Made by a program: the position numbers and the translations under genes. Positions 41,118-49,923 of a DNA stretch of 64,000 nucleotides are shown here, piece by piece. The notes under the pieces are model-generated. The model saw nothing but the letters and a program-made list of their open reading frames with translations, did no database searches and had not been told where the DNA came from. Every line of letters begins with the position of its first letter. The first letter of the stretch is position 1. The stretch comes from Acidobacteriota bacterium (GTDB lineage: Bacteria > Pseudomonadota > Alphaproteobacteria > Caulobacterales > Hyphomonadaceae): positions 434,001 to 498,000 of the forward strand of contig JADJRB010000001.1 of NCBI GenBank assembly GCA_016712445.1, read 5' to 3'.

Positions 41118-42356
41118 ATGCAGATGCCGGCCGAGGGACGCGACTGGGACGAGGTGCGCGCCGAGATGCGCGCGCGCGGCGGCGGCGATGTGGACTGGCG
41201 CAGCGGGCGAACGGCGGTCTACGTTTTCAACGCTGGGGATGATGTTCACCATGTGCAGCAGGAAGCCTATGCGCTGTACATGTCGGAGAACGGGCTCGGC
41301 CCCCTCGCCTTTCCGTCGCTCGCGCAGATGGAGAAGGAGGTGATCGAGATGGCGCTCGGCCTGCTGCACGGGCCGGACGGCGCGGCGGGCGCTATGACCT
41401 CGGGCGGCACCGATTCGATCACCATGGCGCTGAAGACGGCGCGCGACTTCGCACGTGCGAAGGGCGGGCCGACGAGCGGGCACAATCTCGTGATCCCCCG
41501 CTCCGGCCACCTCGCCTTTCACAAGGCGGCGCACCTGATGGACATCGAAGTGCGCAGCGTGCCGCTGAAGACCGATGGCAGCTATGAGGCCGACCCCGCC
41601 GCGATGGCGGCGGCGGTGGACGAGGCGACGATCATGATGGTCGGCTCGGCGCCGAACTTTCCGCACGGCATCATTGATCCGATTGCGGCGCTGGGAGAGG
41701 TCGCGGCGGCGAAGGGCGTGTGGCTGCATGTGGATGCGTGCGTGGGCGGATACTTTGCGCCGTTCGCGCGGATGAACGGGGTGCCGGTGCCGGCGTTCGA
41801 TTTCGAAGTGCCGGCGGTGCACTCGATGAGCGCCGACCTGCACAAGTATGGCTATTGCGCCAAGGGCGCCTCGACCGTGCTGTTCCGCTCGGAGGAGCTC
41901 TACAGGCACATGCCGTTCAACATGCGTGACTGGAGCGGCGCGCCGATGAAGACGCCGACGCTGGCGGGCACGCGGCCGGGCGGCGCGATCTCGGCGGCCT
42001 GGGCGGTGATGAACGTGCTCGGCGTGGCGGGCTACCGCGAGAAGCAGGGCCTCGTTTGCGCAACGCGGGAGAAAATCGAGACGGGCGTGAAGGCGCTCGG
42101 CTTTGAAGTTCTCGGGCGGCCAATGCTCGGGCTGATGGCGTTCCGGCATCCGGAGGCGGACACGCTGGCGCTCTACGCCGCGATGCGCGCGCGCGGGTGG
42201 TTCACGTCATTCACGGCGGAGCCGCAGAGCCTGCACCTGATGCTATCGCCGAAGCATGCGGAGGTGGCGGACGCGTACCTTGCGGATCTGGACGCGGCGC
42301 TGGCGGATGTGAAGGCGGGCGTGACGGCGGAGAAGGTTGAGGCGCGGTATAGTTGA
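41118..42356 (+). CDS. PLP-dependent lyase of the sphingosine-1-phosphate lyase group
   Basis: 412 residues of PLP fold-type I. The aspartate pairing motif is HVDACVGGY (Asp206) and the Schiff-base lysine lies in HKYGYCAKGAS (Lys243). HVDAC-GG and the HKYGY-KG combination are typical of sphingosine-1-phosphate lyases rather than glutamate decarboxylases. The eukaryotic enzyme cleaves sphingosine phosphate to ethanolamine phosphate and an aldehyde. The N-terminal membrane helix of eukaryotic versions is absent. It is divergent from sspB; no sphingolipid gene is adjacent. Confidence 0.82.
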   Translation: MQMPAEGRDWDEVRAEMRARGGGDVDWRSGRTAVYVFNAGDDVHHVQQEAYALYMSENGLGPLAFPSLAQMEKEVIEMALGLLHGPDGAAGAMTSGGTDSITMALKTARDFARAKGGPTSGHNLVIPRSGHLAFHKAAHLMDIEVRSVPLKTDGSYEADPAAMAAAVDEATIMMVGSAPNFPHGIIDPIAALGEVAAAKGVWLHVDACVGGYFAPFARMNGVPVPAFDFEVPAVHSMSADLHKYGYCAKGASTVLFRSEELYRHMPFNMRDWSGAPMKTPTLAGTRPGGAISAAWAVMNVLGVAGYREKQGLVCATREKIETGVKALGFEVLGRPMLGLMAFRHPEADTLALYAAMRARGWFTSFTAEPQSLHLMLSPKHAEVADAYLADLDAALADVKAGVTAEKVEARYS

Positions 42357-42374
42357 GGGGGGCTGCTCGCAGCT

Positions 42375-42890
42375 TCAGAACATGACAGCAAAAGTCTGAA
42401 GCACCAAAAGGCCGAAGGGAATCGCGAGCAGCCAAGAGACGGCATTCCACCTGATGTACGCCGGCGAACCGGACATGTCATCAAATTCTCCGGTGACCAA
42501 GCAACGCAAGCATACATAAAGGCCGCCGAACACAAACCCCAACATCGCCATTCCTCCCACGAACGACGCGAAGCCGTCCGGAAGTACAATGCAGGCCAGA
42601 AACGCCATTACGCCGAAAATCGCTGCCATCGCCAAGGCCATGAAGAAACTCGCGGCGAGGTTGGAATAGTACTTTCGAACCAGGATCATTGGGCCGACGG
42701 CAACCATAAAGAATATAATCTGACCGAAGAACAGTATGGCAGACCACTCCACATTACTGACACCGGCAAACCAGCCTTTGCCACCTCCGGGAAAGGTGCC
42801 ACCGATTTGGTATAGGCTGTTCAGAAAGCGCAGATGGTCGAGGTCGCTCTGATCAGACAGCTGGCCACGGATTCCGTAATAGATCATCAC
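42375..42890 (-). CDS. Predicted membrane protein overlapping the TIR gene
   Basis: 171 residues from a GTG at 42890 that overlaps the stop of the TIR gene by four bases. Four clear membrane helices follow (about residues 47-71, 83-102, 108-131 and 148-170). The frame is open upstream to 42971, where it encodes a further hydrophobic stretch (ALPASTFFAAFAVMIYYGI) that the GTG start would cut in half. So the gene may have lost its start to a frameshift, or it may be coupled to the TIR gene. No family is recognised. Confidence 0.65.
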   Translation of the reverse strand: MMIYYGIRGQLSDQSDLDHLRFLNSLYQIGGTFPGGGKGWFAGVSNVEWSAILFFGQIIFFMVAVGPMILVRKYYSNLAASFFMALAMAAIFGVMAFLACIVLPDGFASFVGGMAMLGFVFGGLYVCLRCLVTGEFDDMSGSPAYIRWNAVSWLLAIPFGLLVLQTFAVMF

Positions 42891-43789
42891 GGCGAAAGCC
42901 GCGAAGAACGTCGACGCGGGCAGCGCCTTGACGCAGTTACCGAGAACAATTTTGTGATGTGTGAAAATGGATCAGGGTACTCAAGTCGTGTATATTCCTC
43001 GACACTGAGGTTGGCCGTTGCGCGGTGCTTGCGCGCTTCGGCCTCAGCACGGTCCGCTCGGGCTTTTTCGGCCTTGCGCGCCTCTTCGGCTTTCTTCAGC
43101 GCCTCCTCCGCTGCCAGCCTCTTTTTCTCTTCCTGCTCCAACCGCAGGCGTTCGGCTTCGCGCCGCGCCGCTTCTTCCCGCGCAAGGCGCTGCGCCTGTT
43201 CAGCTTCGAAGCGCGCCTTTGCCTCTCTTTCCCTGCTTTCCCGGGCCTCCTCTTCCGCGAGACGGGCGCGGTAAATGCTCTCGACCGCTAAGAAAAGCGG
43301 ACTGTTCTTATGAGTGTCGAGCCAGCGCCCAAGACTGATAATATCCGAACTTTCGCTGATATCTCCAAAAGACTCGATATCGGCACGGCTCGTTAGCGTG
43401 CCGATTCTCCGCAGCAGCGAACGCCAACGCGCGTCTGTCGCCGTTCCACCTTCCAGCCAACCCCTCAGGTCTTCCGTGTGCGTCCCATTAAACGGAACTT
43501 GCGGGGAGAACCCGTCAGGGCCAGCGACGTAGCAAGCTGCCAACACGTTTCTTTCGATGCCGATCAGGGCTTCAGCTTTTACCCAACGGCTGTCCTTTGC
43601 GTTGGGAGACCAGCAAACCAAAATTACTTGAGCTTCCCGCGCCTCTCGGTCGATCTGATCCGAAAACGTTTCGCCCGCACTCAGGCTGGCATCGAACCAG
43701 ACCGTCAATCCGAGCCCGCTCAAGGCGCCTGCAAGCTTTTCAACGAGTCCGCGCTCTTCGCGCTTGTAGGAAATGAATACGTCAGCCAT
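42887..43789 (-). CDS. TIR-domain protein with long coiled coil
   Basis: 300 residues. Residues about 1-115 form a TIR domain (ADVFISYKREERGLVEKL, WFDASLSAGETFSDQI and CWSPNAKDSRWVKAEALIG, where the Glu after WVKA fits the catalytic Glu of TIR NADases). Residues about 175-275 are a charged coiled coil with runs of EEARKAEKARADRAEAEARK. The final 16 residues (TASRRCPRRRSSRLSP) look out of frame. A membrane ORF in another frame begins where the tail ends. It could be a signalling or defence effector. Confidence 0.85.
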   Translation of the reverse strand: MADVFISYKREERGLVEKLAGALSGLGLTVWFDASLSAGETFSDQIDREAREAQVILVCWSPNAKDSRWVKAEALIGIERNVLAACYVAGPDGFSPQVPFNGTHTEDLRGWLEGGTATDARWRSLLRRIGTLTSRADIESFGDISESSDIISLGRWLDTHKNSPLFLAVESIYRARLAEEEARESREREAKARFEAEQAQRLAREEAARREAERLRLEQEEKKRLAAEEALKKAEEARKAEKARADRAEAEARKHRATANLSVEEYTRLEYPDPFSHITKLFSVTASRRCPRRRSSRLSP

Positions 43790-43911
43790 GCCCTGCCCCC
43801 GCTCAGCCGGGCGATGGTAGCAGCGCTCTCAAGAGGTGTCACGCGCCCCGCACCCGAGGCCTCTGCTCCGGCAGACGAGCGGAGTTGATCGCAGAATCTG
43901 CAAAAGCAACG

Positions 43912-43995
43912 CTAACCGAAGACGACCTTGTAGAGCAGCATACCGACCGCGACGCCCAGAACCAGCCCCCAGCTGAAGCGTTGTTTGCCGCCCAT
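43912..43995 (-). CDS. Small 27-residue membrane protein
   Basis: An ATG at 43995 begins MGGKQRFSWGLVLGVAVGML and ends VVFG. AAGGGGA lies about six bases before the ATG. Residues 9-26 form a single hydrophobic helix, so it should be a membrane peptide. It stands between the TIR locus and the phosphatase-like gene. The start signal and helix support it, but it is short and has no recognised family. Confidence 0.5.
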   Translation of the reverse strand: MGGKQRFSWGLVLGVAVGMLLYKVVFG

Positions 43996-44122
43996 GTCCG
44001 TCCCCTTCATACTCGCCCTTTGGCGCTCTCTTCCCGGAGAGATTTCTAGCAGAGCTGGAAGCTCATCGGAAGGGTGCCGGGCGGACGAGGTGCGACCGGT
44101 TCTGTTTGGCCCGTCGTTCGAA

Positions 44123-44160
44123 CCCGGCCTTCGCCGGGCATGCTTCGCTCAGGATGAGCG
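44123..44160. terminator. Hairpins after the NPP-like gene
   Basis: CCCGGC-CTTC-GCCGGG (44123-44138) followed by GCTC-AGGAT-GAGC (about 44148-44160). They lie just after the stop (44167) of the minus-strand NPP-like gene and include a fragment of the family A repeat. No strong T-run follows; terminator function is likely but not proven. Confidence 0.45.
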
Positions 44161-44166
44161 TTGCGT

Positions 44167-45483
44167 TTAGTTGGGCGCCGCACACTTCCCGCCCGTTACT
44201 TCCGCCACAACCTCCGCATCACCGTCCGTCTGTGCAGGGACGATTCCTAGGGCGCAGGCGATCATGCTGTAGACGTTGACGTTTTCGAACGGTGCCACCG
44301 TGACGCCTTCGGGGAAGATAGGCCCTGCGGCGATGAAGGTGGCGTTCATGGTGGGGTCGTGGTTGTCGTAGCCGTGGTTGCCGGGGATGGGGGTGGACCA
44401 GCCGCCGACATCGAGGGTGCGCATGGTCCAGCCGGGGTCGGCGACGGCGAGGAGGTCGGGGCCGCGGGTCGGGTGGTCCATGTGGTAGTGGGCGGGCATG
44501 GCGCCCTTGCGGTAGACGTGGATGTGTTCGTTGACGGTGCTGAGGCCTTCGTAAGCGGCGTCCAGCGCTTCGGTGTCGCCCTGCCCGTAGATCTGGATAA
44601 AGGTTTGCGCGGAGCCGCCATACTTGCCGGTGAATTGCGGGACGACCAGCTTTTTCAGGTCAATGAACTGGCCGACTTCGATGACCTTTTCCTGCTCGAT
44701 CCAGGCCATGCCGTGATCGGAGACGATGATGATGTTGGTGGTGTCGAGCAGGCCGCGTGACTTGAGGCCGTCGACGAGCTGGCCGACATAGCCGTCGACT
44801 TCGAGGAGGGCTTCCTTCGTCTTGTCGGAACGCGGGCCGGTATAGTGGCCGGCGGTGTCGACGCGGTCGAAATAGACGGCGGCGAAGCGGGGGCGCTCGG
44901 CCTCCGGCTTGTCGAACCAGGCGAGGACTTCGTCGACGCGTTCCTGGTAGGGCTTGGTGTGCTGGTAGGGCGTCCAGACGGTGGGGCGCACGCCGTCATG
45001 CGGCACTTCGGAGCCGAGCCAGAACATGATGGCGGTGGGCAGGCCCTGCTTCTCGGCGGTGATCCAGATCGGCTCGCCCTGCCACCATTTTTCCTGCTGC
45101 GGGCCGGTGGCGACATCGAAGATTTCGCCGGTGGTGGGGTCGTAGGGATAGTTGGTCACCATGCCGTGGTGTTCGGGATAGAGGCCGGTGGCGAGCGAGT
45201 AGAAGTTCACGAAGGTGAGGCTCGGCATGACGGGGTACATAGCCTCGGCCTGCACGCCGCGCGCGGCGAGGGCTTTCAGGTTGGGCGCGTCCCAGTCCTT
45301 CAGGAGGGCGGGGTTGAGGCCGTCGAGACCGATCATCAGCACGGTCTGGGCCGGGGCCGGCGCGGGCGCGGCAACTTCTTCGGCAGCGGCGACGGGCGCT
45401 TCGGGCGCGGGGGCCGGGCTCTTGCAGCCTGCCAGCAGCCAGAGTCCGGCGGCGGCGGCGATCAGTGCGCGCTTCATCAACAT
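44167..45483 (-). CDS. Alkaline-phosphatase-superfamily (NPP-like) lipoprotein
   Basis: 438 residues from the ATG at 45483 with GAGGGG upstream. A lipoprotein signal ends in LAGC (Cys20), followed by a Pro/Ala-rich spacer. The catalytic core is of the nucleotide pyrophosphatase/phosphodiesterase type: Asp54 (GLDGLNP), nucleophile Thr90 (PSLTFVN), GLYPEHHGM, SDHGM and GNHGYDN as metal ligands. Such enzymes hydrolyse phosphodiester or pyrophosphate bonds in the periplasm. It is divergent from the S9 peptidase gene. Confidence 0.9.
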   Translation of the reverse strand: MLMKRALIAAAAGLWLLAGCKSPAPAPEAPVAAAEEVAAPAPAPAQTVLMIGLDGLNPALLKDWDAPNLKALAARGVQAEAMYPVMPSLTFVNFYSLATGLYPEHHGMVTNYPYDPTTGEIFDVATGPQQEKWWQGEPIWITAEKQGLPTAIMFWLGSEVPHDGVRPTVWTPYQHTKPYQERVDEVLAWFDKPEAERPRFAAVYFDRVDTAGHYTGPRSDKTKEALLEVDGYVGQLVDGLKSRGLLDTTNIIIVSDHGMAWIEQEKVIEVGQFIDLKKLVVPQFTGKYGGSAQTFIQIYGQGDTEALDAAYEGLSTVNEHIHVYRKGAMPAHYHMDHPTRGPDLLAVADPGWTMRTLDVGGWSTPIPGNHGYDNHDPTMNATFIAAGPIFPEGVTVAPFENVNVYSMIACALGIVPAQTDGDAEVVAEVTGGKCAAPN

Positions 45484-45635
45484 GGCATTCCCCTCGGGTC
45501 TCGCGAATCCTGTTCGCTCCTTAGACGCCGAATGACACGGTCCTGTGAAGCCGCAGGCTGGAAAAAAGGGTGACGGACCGGGCAAACACTCTAAAAAACC
45601 CTCCACGTTCAGAAAAAATCACGAGGAGATGTCCC

Positions 45636-47597
45636 ATGCCGCGCGCCCATTCCTTCCGCTCGATGATCCTTGGCGTGTCGCTGGCGGCGCTGGCAGCCTG
45701 CGCGCAGACCGGCGCATCGCCCGAGGCGGCGCTGACGGCAGCGCCGGAGACCGTGCGCACGACCCGCGGCACGCTGGTGCTGGAGAACATTCCCGATGCG
45801 CCGCCCTCGCTGAAGGCGCGGCTGGAGCGCTACGAGAATGTGCGCAGCCACGGCTTCCAGGACTGGACGGGCGATGGCGGCATCCTGGTGTCGACGCGGT
45901 TTGCGGATGTGAACCAGATCCACGAAGTGCGCTTTCCCGGCGGCGCGCGCCGGCAGCTGACCTTCTATGATGATGCGGTGAACTCGGCCGATGTGAGCCC
46001 CAAGGGCGGCGCGTTCGTGTTCGGCAAGGACCGGGGCGGCGACGAGTACTACCAGTCCTACCTGTTCGACCTGTCGAGCGGCGACACGTCGGTCTATTCG
46101 GAGCCGGGCTCGCGCAATGGCAGCGCGCTGTGGTCAGACGATGGCAGCGTGGTGGCCTGGGCGCGCACGACGGCCGGCGACCCCGACAATGACATCCTGA
46201 TCGCCAACCCGGGTGACAAGGCAAGCCTGCGCGTCGCGCTGGAAGGCGAAGGCGCGATCGGCCCGGTCGACTGGTCGTCCGACGGCAAGACGCTGGTGCT
46301 GCAGCGCTACAAGTCGATCGCCAAGAGCCATCTCTACCGTCTCGATGTCGAGAGCGGCACGCTCACCGAGTTCAATCCGGATGACGATGTCGCCTATTCC
46401 GGCGCCGCGCTGCTGGACGACGGCTCGATCCTGACGGTGACGGACAAGGACAGCGAGTTCCAGAACCTCGTGCGGATCGCGCCGGAAGGCACGATGACCA
46501 ACTATACCAGCGCCATCGAATGGGACGTGTCCGACTGGGCCCTGTCGCCGGACGAGACGACAGTCGTGTTCACGGTCAACGAGGGCGGGCTGGGCACGAT
46601 ACGGCTGCTGGATGTGGCGAGCGGCCAGGTGCGCCCCGGCCCGACGCTGCCGGTGGGCATTGCGAGCGGGCTGGTGTTCTCGCCGGGCGGCAACCAGGTT
46701 GGCTTCACGTTCAACGGCGCAACGAGCCCGGCCGATGCCTGGTCGTTCGATGTGGCGACGCTGAACCTGACACGCTGGACGGAGGCAGAGACCGGCGGGC
46801 TGGATTCGGATGCCTTCATCACGCCTGAAATGATCACCTTCCCGAATGCCGACGGCATGGACATCCCGGCCTTCATCTACCGCGCCGACGGGCCGGGCCC
46901 GCATCCCGTGATCATCTCGATCCATGGCGGACCGGAAAGCCAGGCGCGACCCGGTTTCTCGTCCACCTACCAGTACTGGGCGAAGGAACTCGGCCTGACG
47001 GTCATCGTGCCGAATGTGCGCGGATCGTCCGGGTACGGAAAGACCTATGTGGCGATGGACAATGGCTTGAACCGCAAGAAGTCCGTTGAGGATATTGGCG
47101 CGCTGCTCGACTGGATCGGTGCGCAGCCGGACCTCGACGCGGCGAAGGTCGTGGTGCATGGCGGCTCGTATGGCGGCTATATGGTGCTCGCCTCGATGAT
47201 CGACTATGCCGACCGTCTGGCGGCGGGGGTCGACATCGTCGGCATCTCGGACTTCCGGACCTTCCTGGAGAATACCGAAGGCTACCGTGTAGACCTGCGG
47301 CGCGAGGAATATGGCGACGAGCGCGACCCGGCCGTGGCCGACTTCTTTGCGGAGATCTCGCCGCTGGCAAACGCCGGCAAGATCACGAAGCCTCTGTTCG
47401 TGATCCAGGGATACAATGACCCGCGCGTGCCCTATACCGAGGCCGAGCAGATGCTGGCGGCGGTGAAGGCGAACGGGGTGAAGACCTGGTTCATGATGGC
47501 CGCCGACGAAGGCCATGGCTTCCGCAAGAAGGGCAACCGCGAAGCCCAGCGCGAGGCCGAGACACTGTTCCTGCAGGAGGTGCTGGGACTGGACTGA
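45636..47597 (+). CDS. S9-family prolyl oligopeptidase-like lipoprotein
   Basis: 653 residues from the ATG at 45636 with GAGGAG seven bases before it. A lipoprotein signal ends in LAAC (Cys22). Then a beta-propeller of WD/TolB-like repeats (about 60-410) and a C-terminal hydrolase domain with GGSYGGYM (Ser511), GYNDPRVP (Asp595) and EGHGF (His627). This is the dipeptidyl peptidase IV/acylaminoacyl peptidase layout. It should cleave oligopeptides at the cell envelope. Confidence 0.93.
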   Translation: MPRAHSFRSMILGVSLAALAACAQTGASPEAALTAAPETVRTTRGTLVLENIPDAPPSLKARLERYENVRSHGFQDWTGDGGILVSTRFADVNQIHEVRFPGGARRQLTFYDDAVNSADVSPKGGAFVFGKDRGGDEYYQSYLFDLSSGDTSVYSEPGSRNGSALWSDDGSVVAWARTTAGDPDNDILIANPGDKASLRVALEGEGAIGPVDWSSDGKTLVLQRYKSIAKSHLYRLDVESGTLTEFNPDDDVAYSGAALLDDGSILTVTDKDSEFQNLVRIAPEGTMTNYTSAIEWDVSDWALSPDETTVVFTVNEGGLGTIRLLDVASGQVRPGPTLPVGIASGLVFSPGGNQVGFTFNGATSPADAWSFDVATLNLTRWTEAETGGLDSDAFITPEMITFPNADGMDIPAFIYRADGPGPHPVIISIHGGPESQARPGFSSTYQYWAKELGLTVIVPNVRGSSGYGKTYVAMDNGLNRKKSVEDIGALLDWIGAQPDLDAAKVVVHGGSYGGYMVLASMIDYADRLAAGVDIVGISDFRTFLENTEGYRVDLRREEYGDERDPAVADFFAEISPLANAGKITKPLFVIQGYNDPRVPYTEAEQMLAAVKANGVKTWFMMAADEGHGFRKKGNREAQREAETLFLQEVLGLD

Positions 47598-47673
47598 CAC
47601 GGGCCGCACGCTCTGGCCGCTGCGGCGCGGCGACCTAGCTTACACTCCAGACAAGGCCCGGGAAGGCACGACC

Positions 47674-48348
47674 ATGATCACGCTGCACCACCTCGAGAAA
47701 TCCCAGTCCATCCGCATCCTCTGGCTGCTGGAGGAACTGGGGGTGCCGTACGAGATCAAGCTGTATGACCGCGACCCGCAGACGCGGCTGGCGCCGGCGG
47801 CCTACAAGGCCGTCTCCCCGCTCGGCACCGCCCCCGTCATCACGGACGGGGACGTGACGCTGGCGGAGACGAATGCGATCGTCGACTATATCCTCGACCA
47901 GAACGACCCGGCGGGACGGCTGCGCCCTGCCCCCGGCAGCGCGATGCGGGCAAAGTATCTCTTCTGGTTCCACACGGCGCAGGGCAGCCTGCAGCCGCTG
48001 CTGACGAACAAGTTCGTGATGATGGCGCTGACGACGCGGGCGCCGTTCCTGGTGCGGCCGGTAGCGAAGTCGCTGGTTGGCGCGCTTGATGCGGGCTTCT
48101 TTGCGCCGCGCCTCAACGCGCTGATGGGCGAGATCGAAAAGGCGCTCGGCCAGTCGAAATGGTTTGCCGGCGACAGCCTGACCGCGGCCGACATCGTGAT
48201 GGGCTATTCGATGGAACTCGCCGCCCACCGCGCCGGCATGGACGCGGAGCGCTTCCCGAACGGCCACCGGTTCCTGAAACAGATGCGGGAATATCCCTCC
48301 TACATCCGCGCGATGGAGAAGGACGGGAAAGGGACGATATTGCTTTAG
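47674..48348 (+). CDS. Glutathione S-transferase family protein
   Basis: 224 residues from the ATG at 47674. The N-terminal thioredoxin-like domain has HLEKSQSIRILWLLEELGVPYEIKLYDRDPQTRLAP and SPLGTAPVITDGDVTLAETNAIVDYI (the Glu-Thr/Ser region that contacts glutathione); the C-terminal domain is helical. The Ser after the catalytic position (KSQSIRI) suggests a Ser-type GST. It follows the S9 gene by 76 bases. Its substrate is unknown. Confidence 0.93.
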   Translation: MITLHHLEKSQSIRILWLLEELGVPYEIKLYDRDPQTRLAPAAYKAVSPLGTAPVITDGDVTLAETNAIVDYILDQNDPAGRLRPAPGSAMRAKYLFWFHTAQGSLQPLLTNKFVMMALTTRAPFLVRPVAKSLVGALDAGFFAPRLNALMGEIEKALGQSKWFAGDSLTAADIVMGYSMELAAHRAGMDAERFPNGHRFLKQMREYPSYIRAMEKDGKGTILL

Positions 48349-48358
48349 GCTCGGTTGA

Positions 48359-48877
48359 TCAGGGTGCGTCCAGAATCTCGTCGTTGCTCAAGTTGGCCGT
48401 AAGCACGAGTTTGAAACAATGCTCGCCGGCCGACACCCGGATTTCCGACAGGTCCGCGATGCCACTGGTATTGTTTCTGTAGTAATAGCCGACCTCAGTC
48501 TCGGCGTTTGAGGCGGTAGCAAACTCGGCGCAGATGTGAGTGACCTTGCCCCTCTCACGGCGGAGTACGAAATGGCTGTCGGTCACCGGGTCTAGCTGAA
48601 TCTCGGCGCGCTGGCACTTTGAGGCCAGGCGGGCGTCCGAAACGATGTCTTCGAATTCGGCCTCTACCAAGCTCAGGTCTTCCGGAATGTCACCCTTGGC
48701 CTGCGCGTAGCAGGCAAGAGCGATGACGGTTTCTGACAGTGCAGCGAGGCGGGCATTGTCTTCCTTGCGAAGGCGCGCCTCGCCGGGGCCACCGGTTATC
48801 GTGAGGCCTCCGACAATCGCGGCGACGACGATCGCGACGAGGGCGCTGGCGAAGATGGCATGACGATCAAATGCCAT
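48359..48877 (-). CDS. Hypothetical membrane-anchored protein
   Basis: 172 residues from the ATG at 48877. An N-terminal membrane helix (about residues 8-28) precedes a periplasmic part with Cys pairs (VIALACYAQAKG, ASKCQRAEIQ, THICAEFA, GEHCFKLV). These four cysteines may make two disulfides. The start overlaps the end of the DUF5671 gene by 11 bases. No family is recognised. Confidence 0.7.
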   Translation of the reverse strand: MAFDRHAIFASALVAIVVAAIVGGLTITGGPGEARLRKEDNARLAALSETVIALACYAQAKGDIPEDLSLVEAEFEDIVSDARLASKCQRAEIQLDPVTDSHFVLRRERGKVTHICAEFATASNAETEVGYYYRNNTSGIADLSEIRVSAGEHCFKLVLTANLSNDEILDAP

Positions 48878-49511
48878 TAGCTTCGTCGCGTTCGGCATTG
48901 TGGATGAAATAGCCGAAGATGGCGCCTGCGATCGCGGCAACGATGATAGCCTTCAATACGAACCGCAGGGTCAGCTCGCCGCTGAGGAAATTGTAAACGA
49001 CCGAAATGGCGTCGCCGACGAGAACCATGCCCGCAATGACGAGGCTTACATAGATGAGCCATTTTCGGATGCGCGAGCGCTGGAGCGCAGGATTTTCTTT
49101 GCGGGCCTTTAGCAGGATGCGCGCAAGCCACAGGAAGATTGGTGTGCCGACGACCAAGCCGGAAATGGCGCCGCGTATGTGCTGGTCGAGGGGGAAATAG
49201 CTGTAATTCCTGTTCTCGATGTCGTCCTTGATGGCGGAGTCGACCAGCGCGAAGAGCAGCGAGCCGAGATTGTATGAGACCACGCCGAGCAGGATGAAGA
49301 AGAGAAGGTAGAAGAAGGCTTCACGGGCCGAGAGGTATGCCAGGGGTTTCGGGACCGCGACTGGAAAAACCATATCAGCGAATGTGGCAAGCGCATCCTC
49401 GACCTCACTTTCGCGCCAACCGGCGGAGACCAGCGCAGCTCGAATGCCGCTGCGCGCCTCACCTTTCTCGAGGGCTTCCTTGACGAAGATTGTCAGCGTG
49501 CTGTTGGCCAT
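48867..49511 (-). CDS. DUF5671-like membrane protein
   Basis: 214 residues from the ATG at 49511, with GGTGGGG upstream; a TTG six codons earlier is possible. The N-terminal 45 residues (LTIFVKEALEKGEARSGIRAALVSAGWRESEVEDALATF) form a small helical domain that is often fused to DUF5671 membrane parts; five membrane helices follow. Function unknown. It precedes and overlaps the 172-residue gene. Confidence 0.75.
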   Translation of the reverse strand: MANSTLTIFVKEALEKGEARSGIRAALVSAGWRESEVEDALATFADMVFPVAVPKPLAYLSAREAFFYLLFFILLGVVSYNLGSLLFALVDSAIKDDIENRNYSYFPLDQHIRGAISGLVVGTPIFLWLARILLKARKENPALQRSRIRKWLIYVSLVIAGMVLVGDAISVVYNFLSGELTLRFVLKAIIVAAIAGAIFGYFIHNAERDEANGI

Positions 49512-49606
49512 CGGCCCCACCTTGTTCAAGACATCGGGACATTGAACATCCCCGCTGGGATTAGGAACGGATCTGACCGCGCCGCAAGGATTTTTGGAGG
49601 ATAAAT

Positions 49607-49632
49607 GGGGGCTTCTGTTGCCAGGCGCCCCC
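49607..49632 (-). terminator. Putative terminator of the tmRNA gene
   Basis: On the minus strand GGGGGC (49632-49627) pairs with GCCCCC (49612-49607) across a 14-base loop and is followed by ATTTATCC. It lies 8-33 bases past the tmRNA 3' end. The T content after the stem is low, so the terminator assignment is tentative. Confidence 0.45.
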
Positions 49633-49639
49633 GGGCCCC

Positions 49640-49917
49640 GCCTAGGGGTCTGAAACCCTAGGAGTTAAGTCGGAAAAACCGAGCACCGCTTACGCGGCGA
49701 GCAGTTCGCCCTCAGCAAAGTTGTCGTTTGCAACTATTTGCTTTTGAGCTTCTAACGCAGCTCAAGCGAGCGAAAGCCTCGTCTTTACACGTCCGTCGAC
49801 ACTATTTCAGCCCCATCAGGAAACGGCCGCTGAGCCGTCTTTTGGTGGAGCTGCCGGGTACCGCCCCCGGGTCCGAGCCGCTTATTGCACGCGCGTTTAT
49901 CGCCATAGTCCGAAGAC
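49640..49917 (-). ncRNA. ssrA: Two-piece (permuted) tmRNA
   Basis: On the minus strand the acceptor piece comes first and ends CCCGGCAGCTCCACCA (the tRNA-like end, CCA at 49843). A short linker follows, then the coding piece starts GGGGCTGAAATAGTGTCGAC at 49814. The tag codons (49731 to 49690) read ANDNFAEGELLAA then TAA. This permuted order and the ANDNFAE tag are typical of alphaproteobacteria. tmRNA rescues stalled ribosomes and tags the peptide for ClpXP; the adaptor SspB is encoded at 40465. Confidence 0.93.
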
Positions 49918-49923
49918 AGAAAC

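Noticed and set aside
42935..42960. A programmed -1 frameshift site in the TIR gene
   Set aside because: The run CACAAAATTG does not fit the X-XXY-YYZ slippery pattern in the TIR frame.
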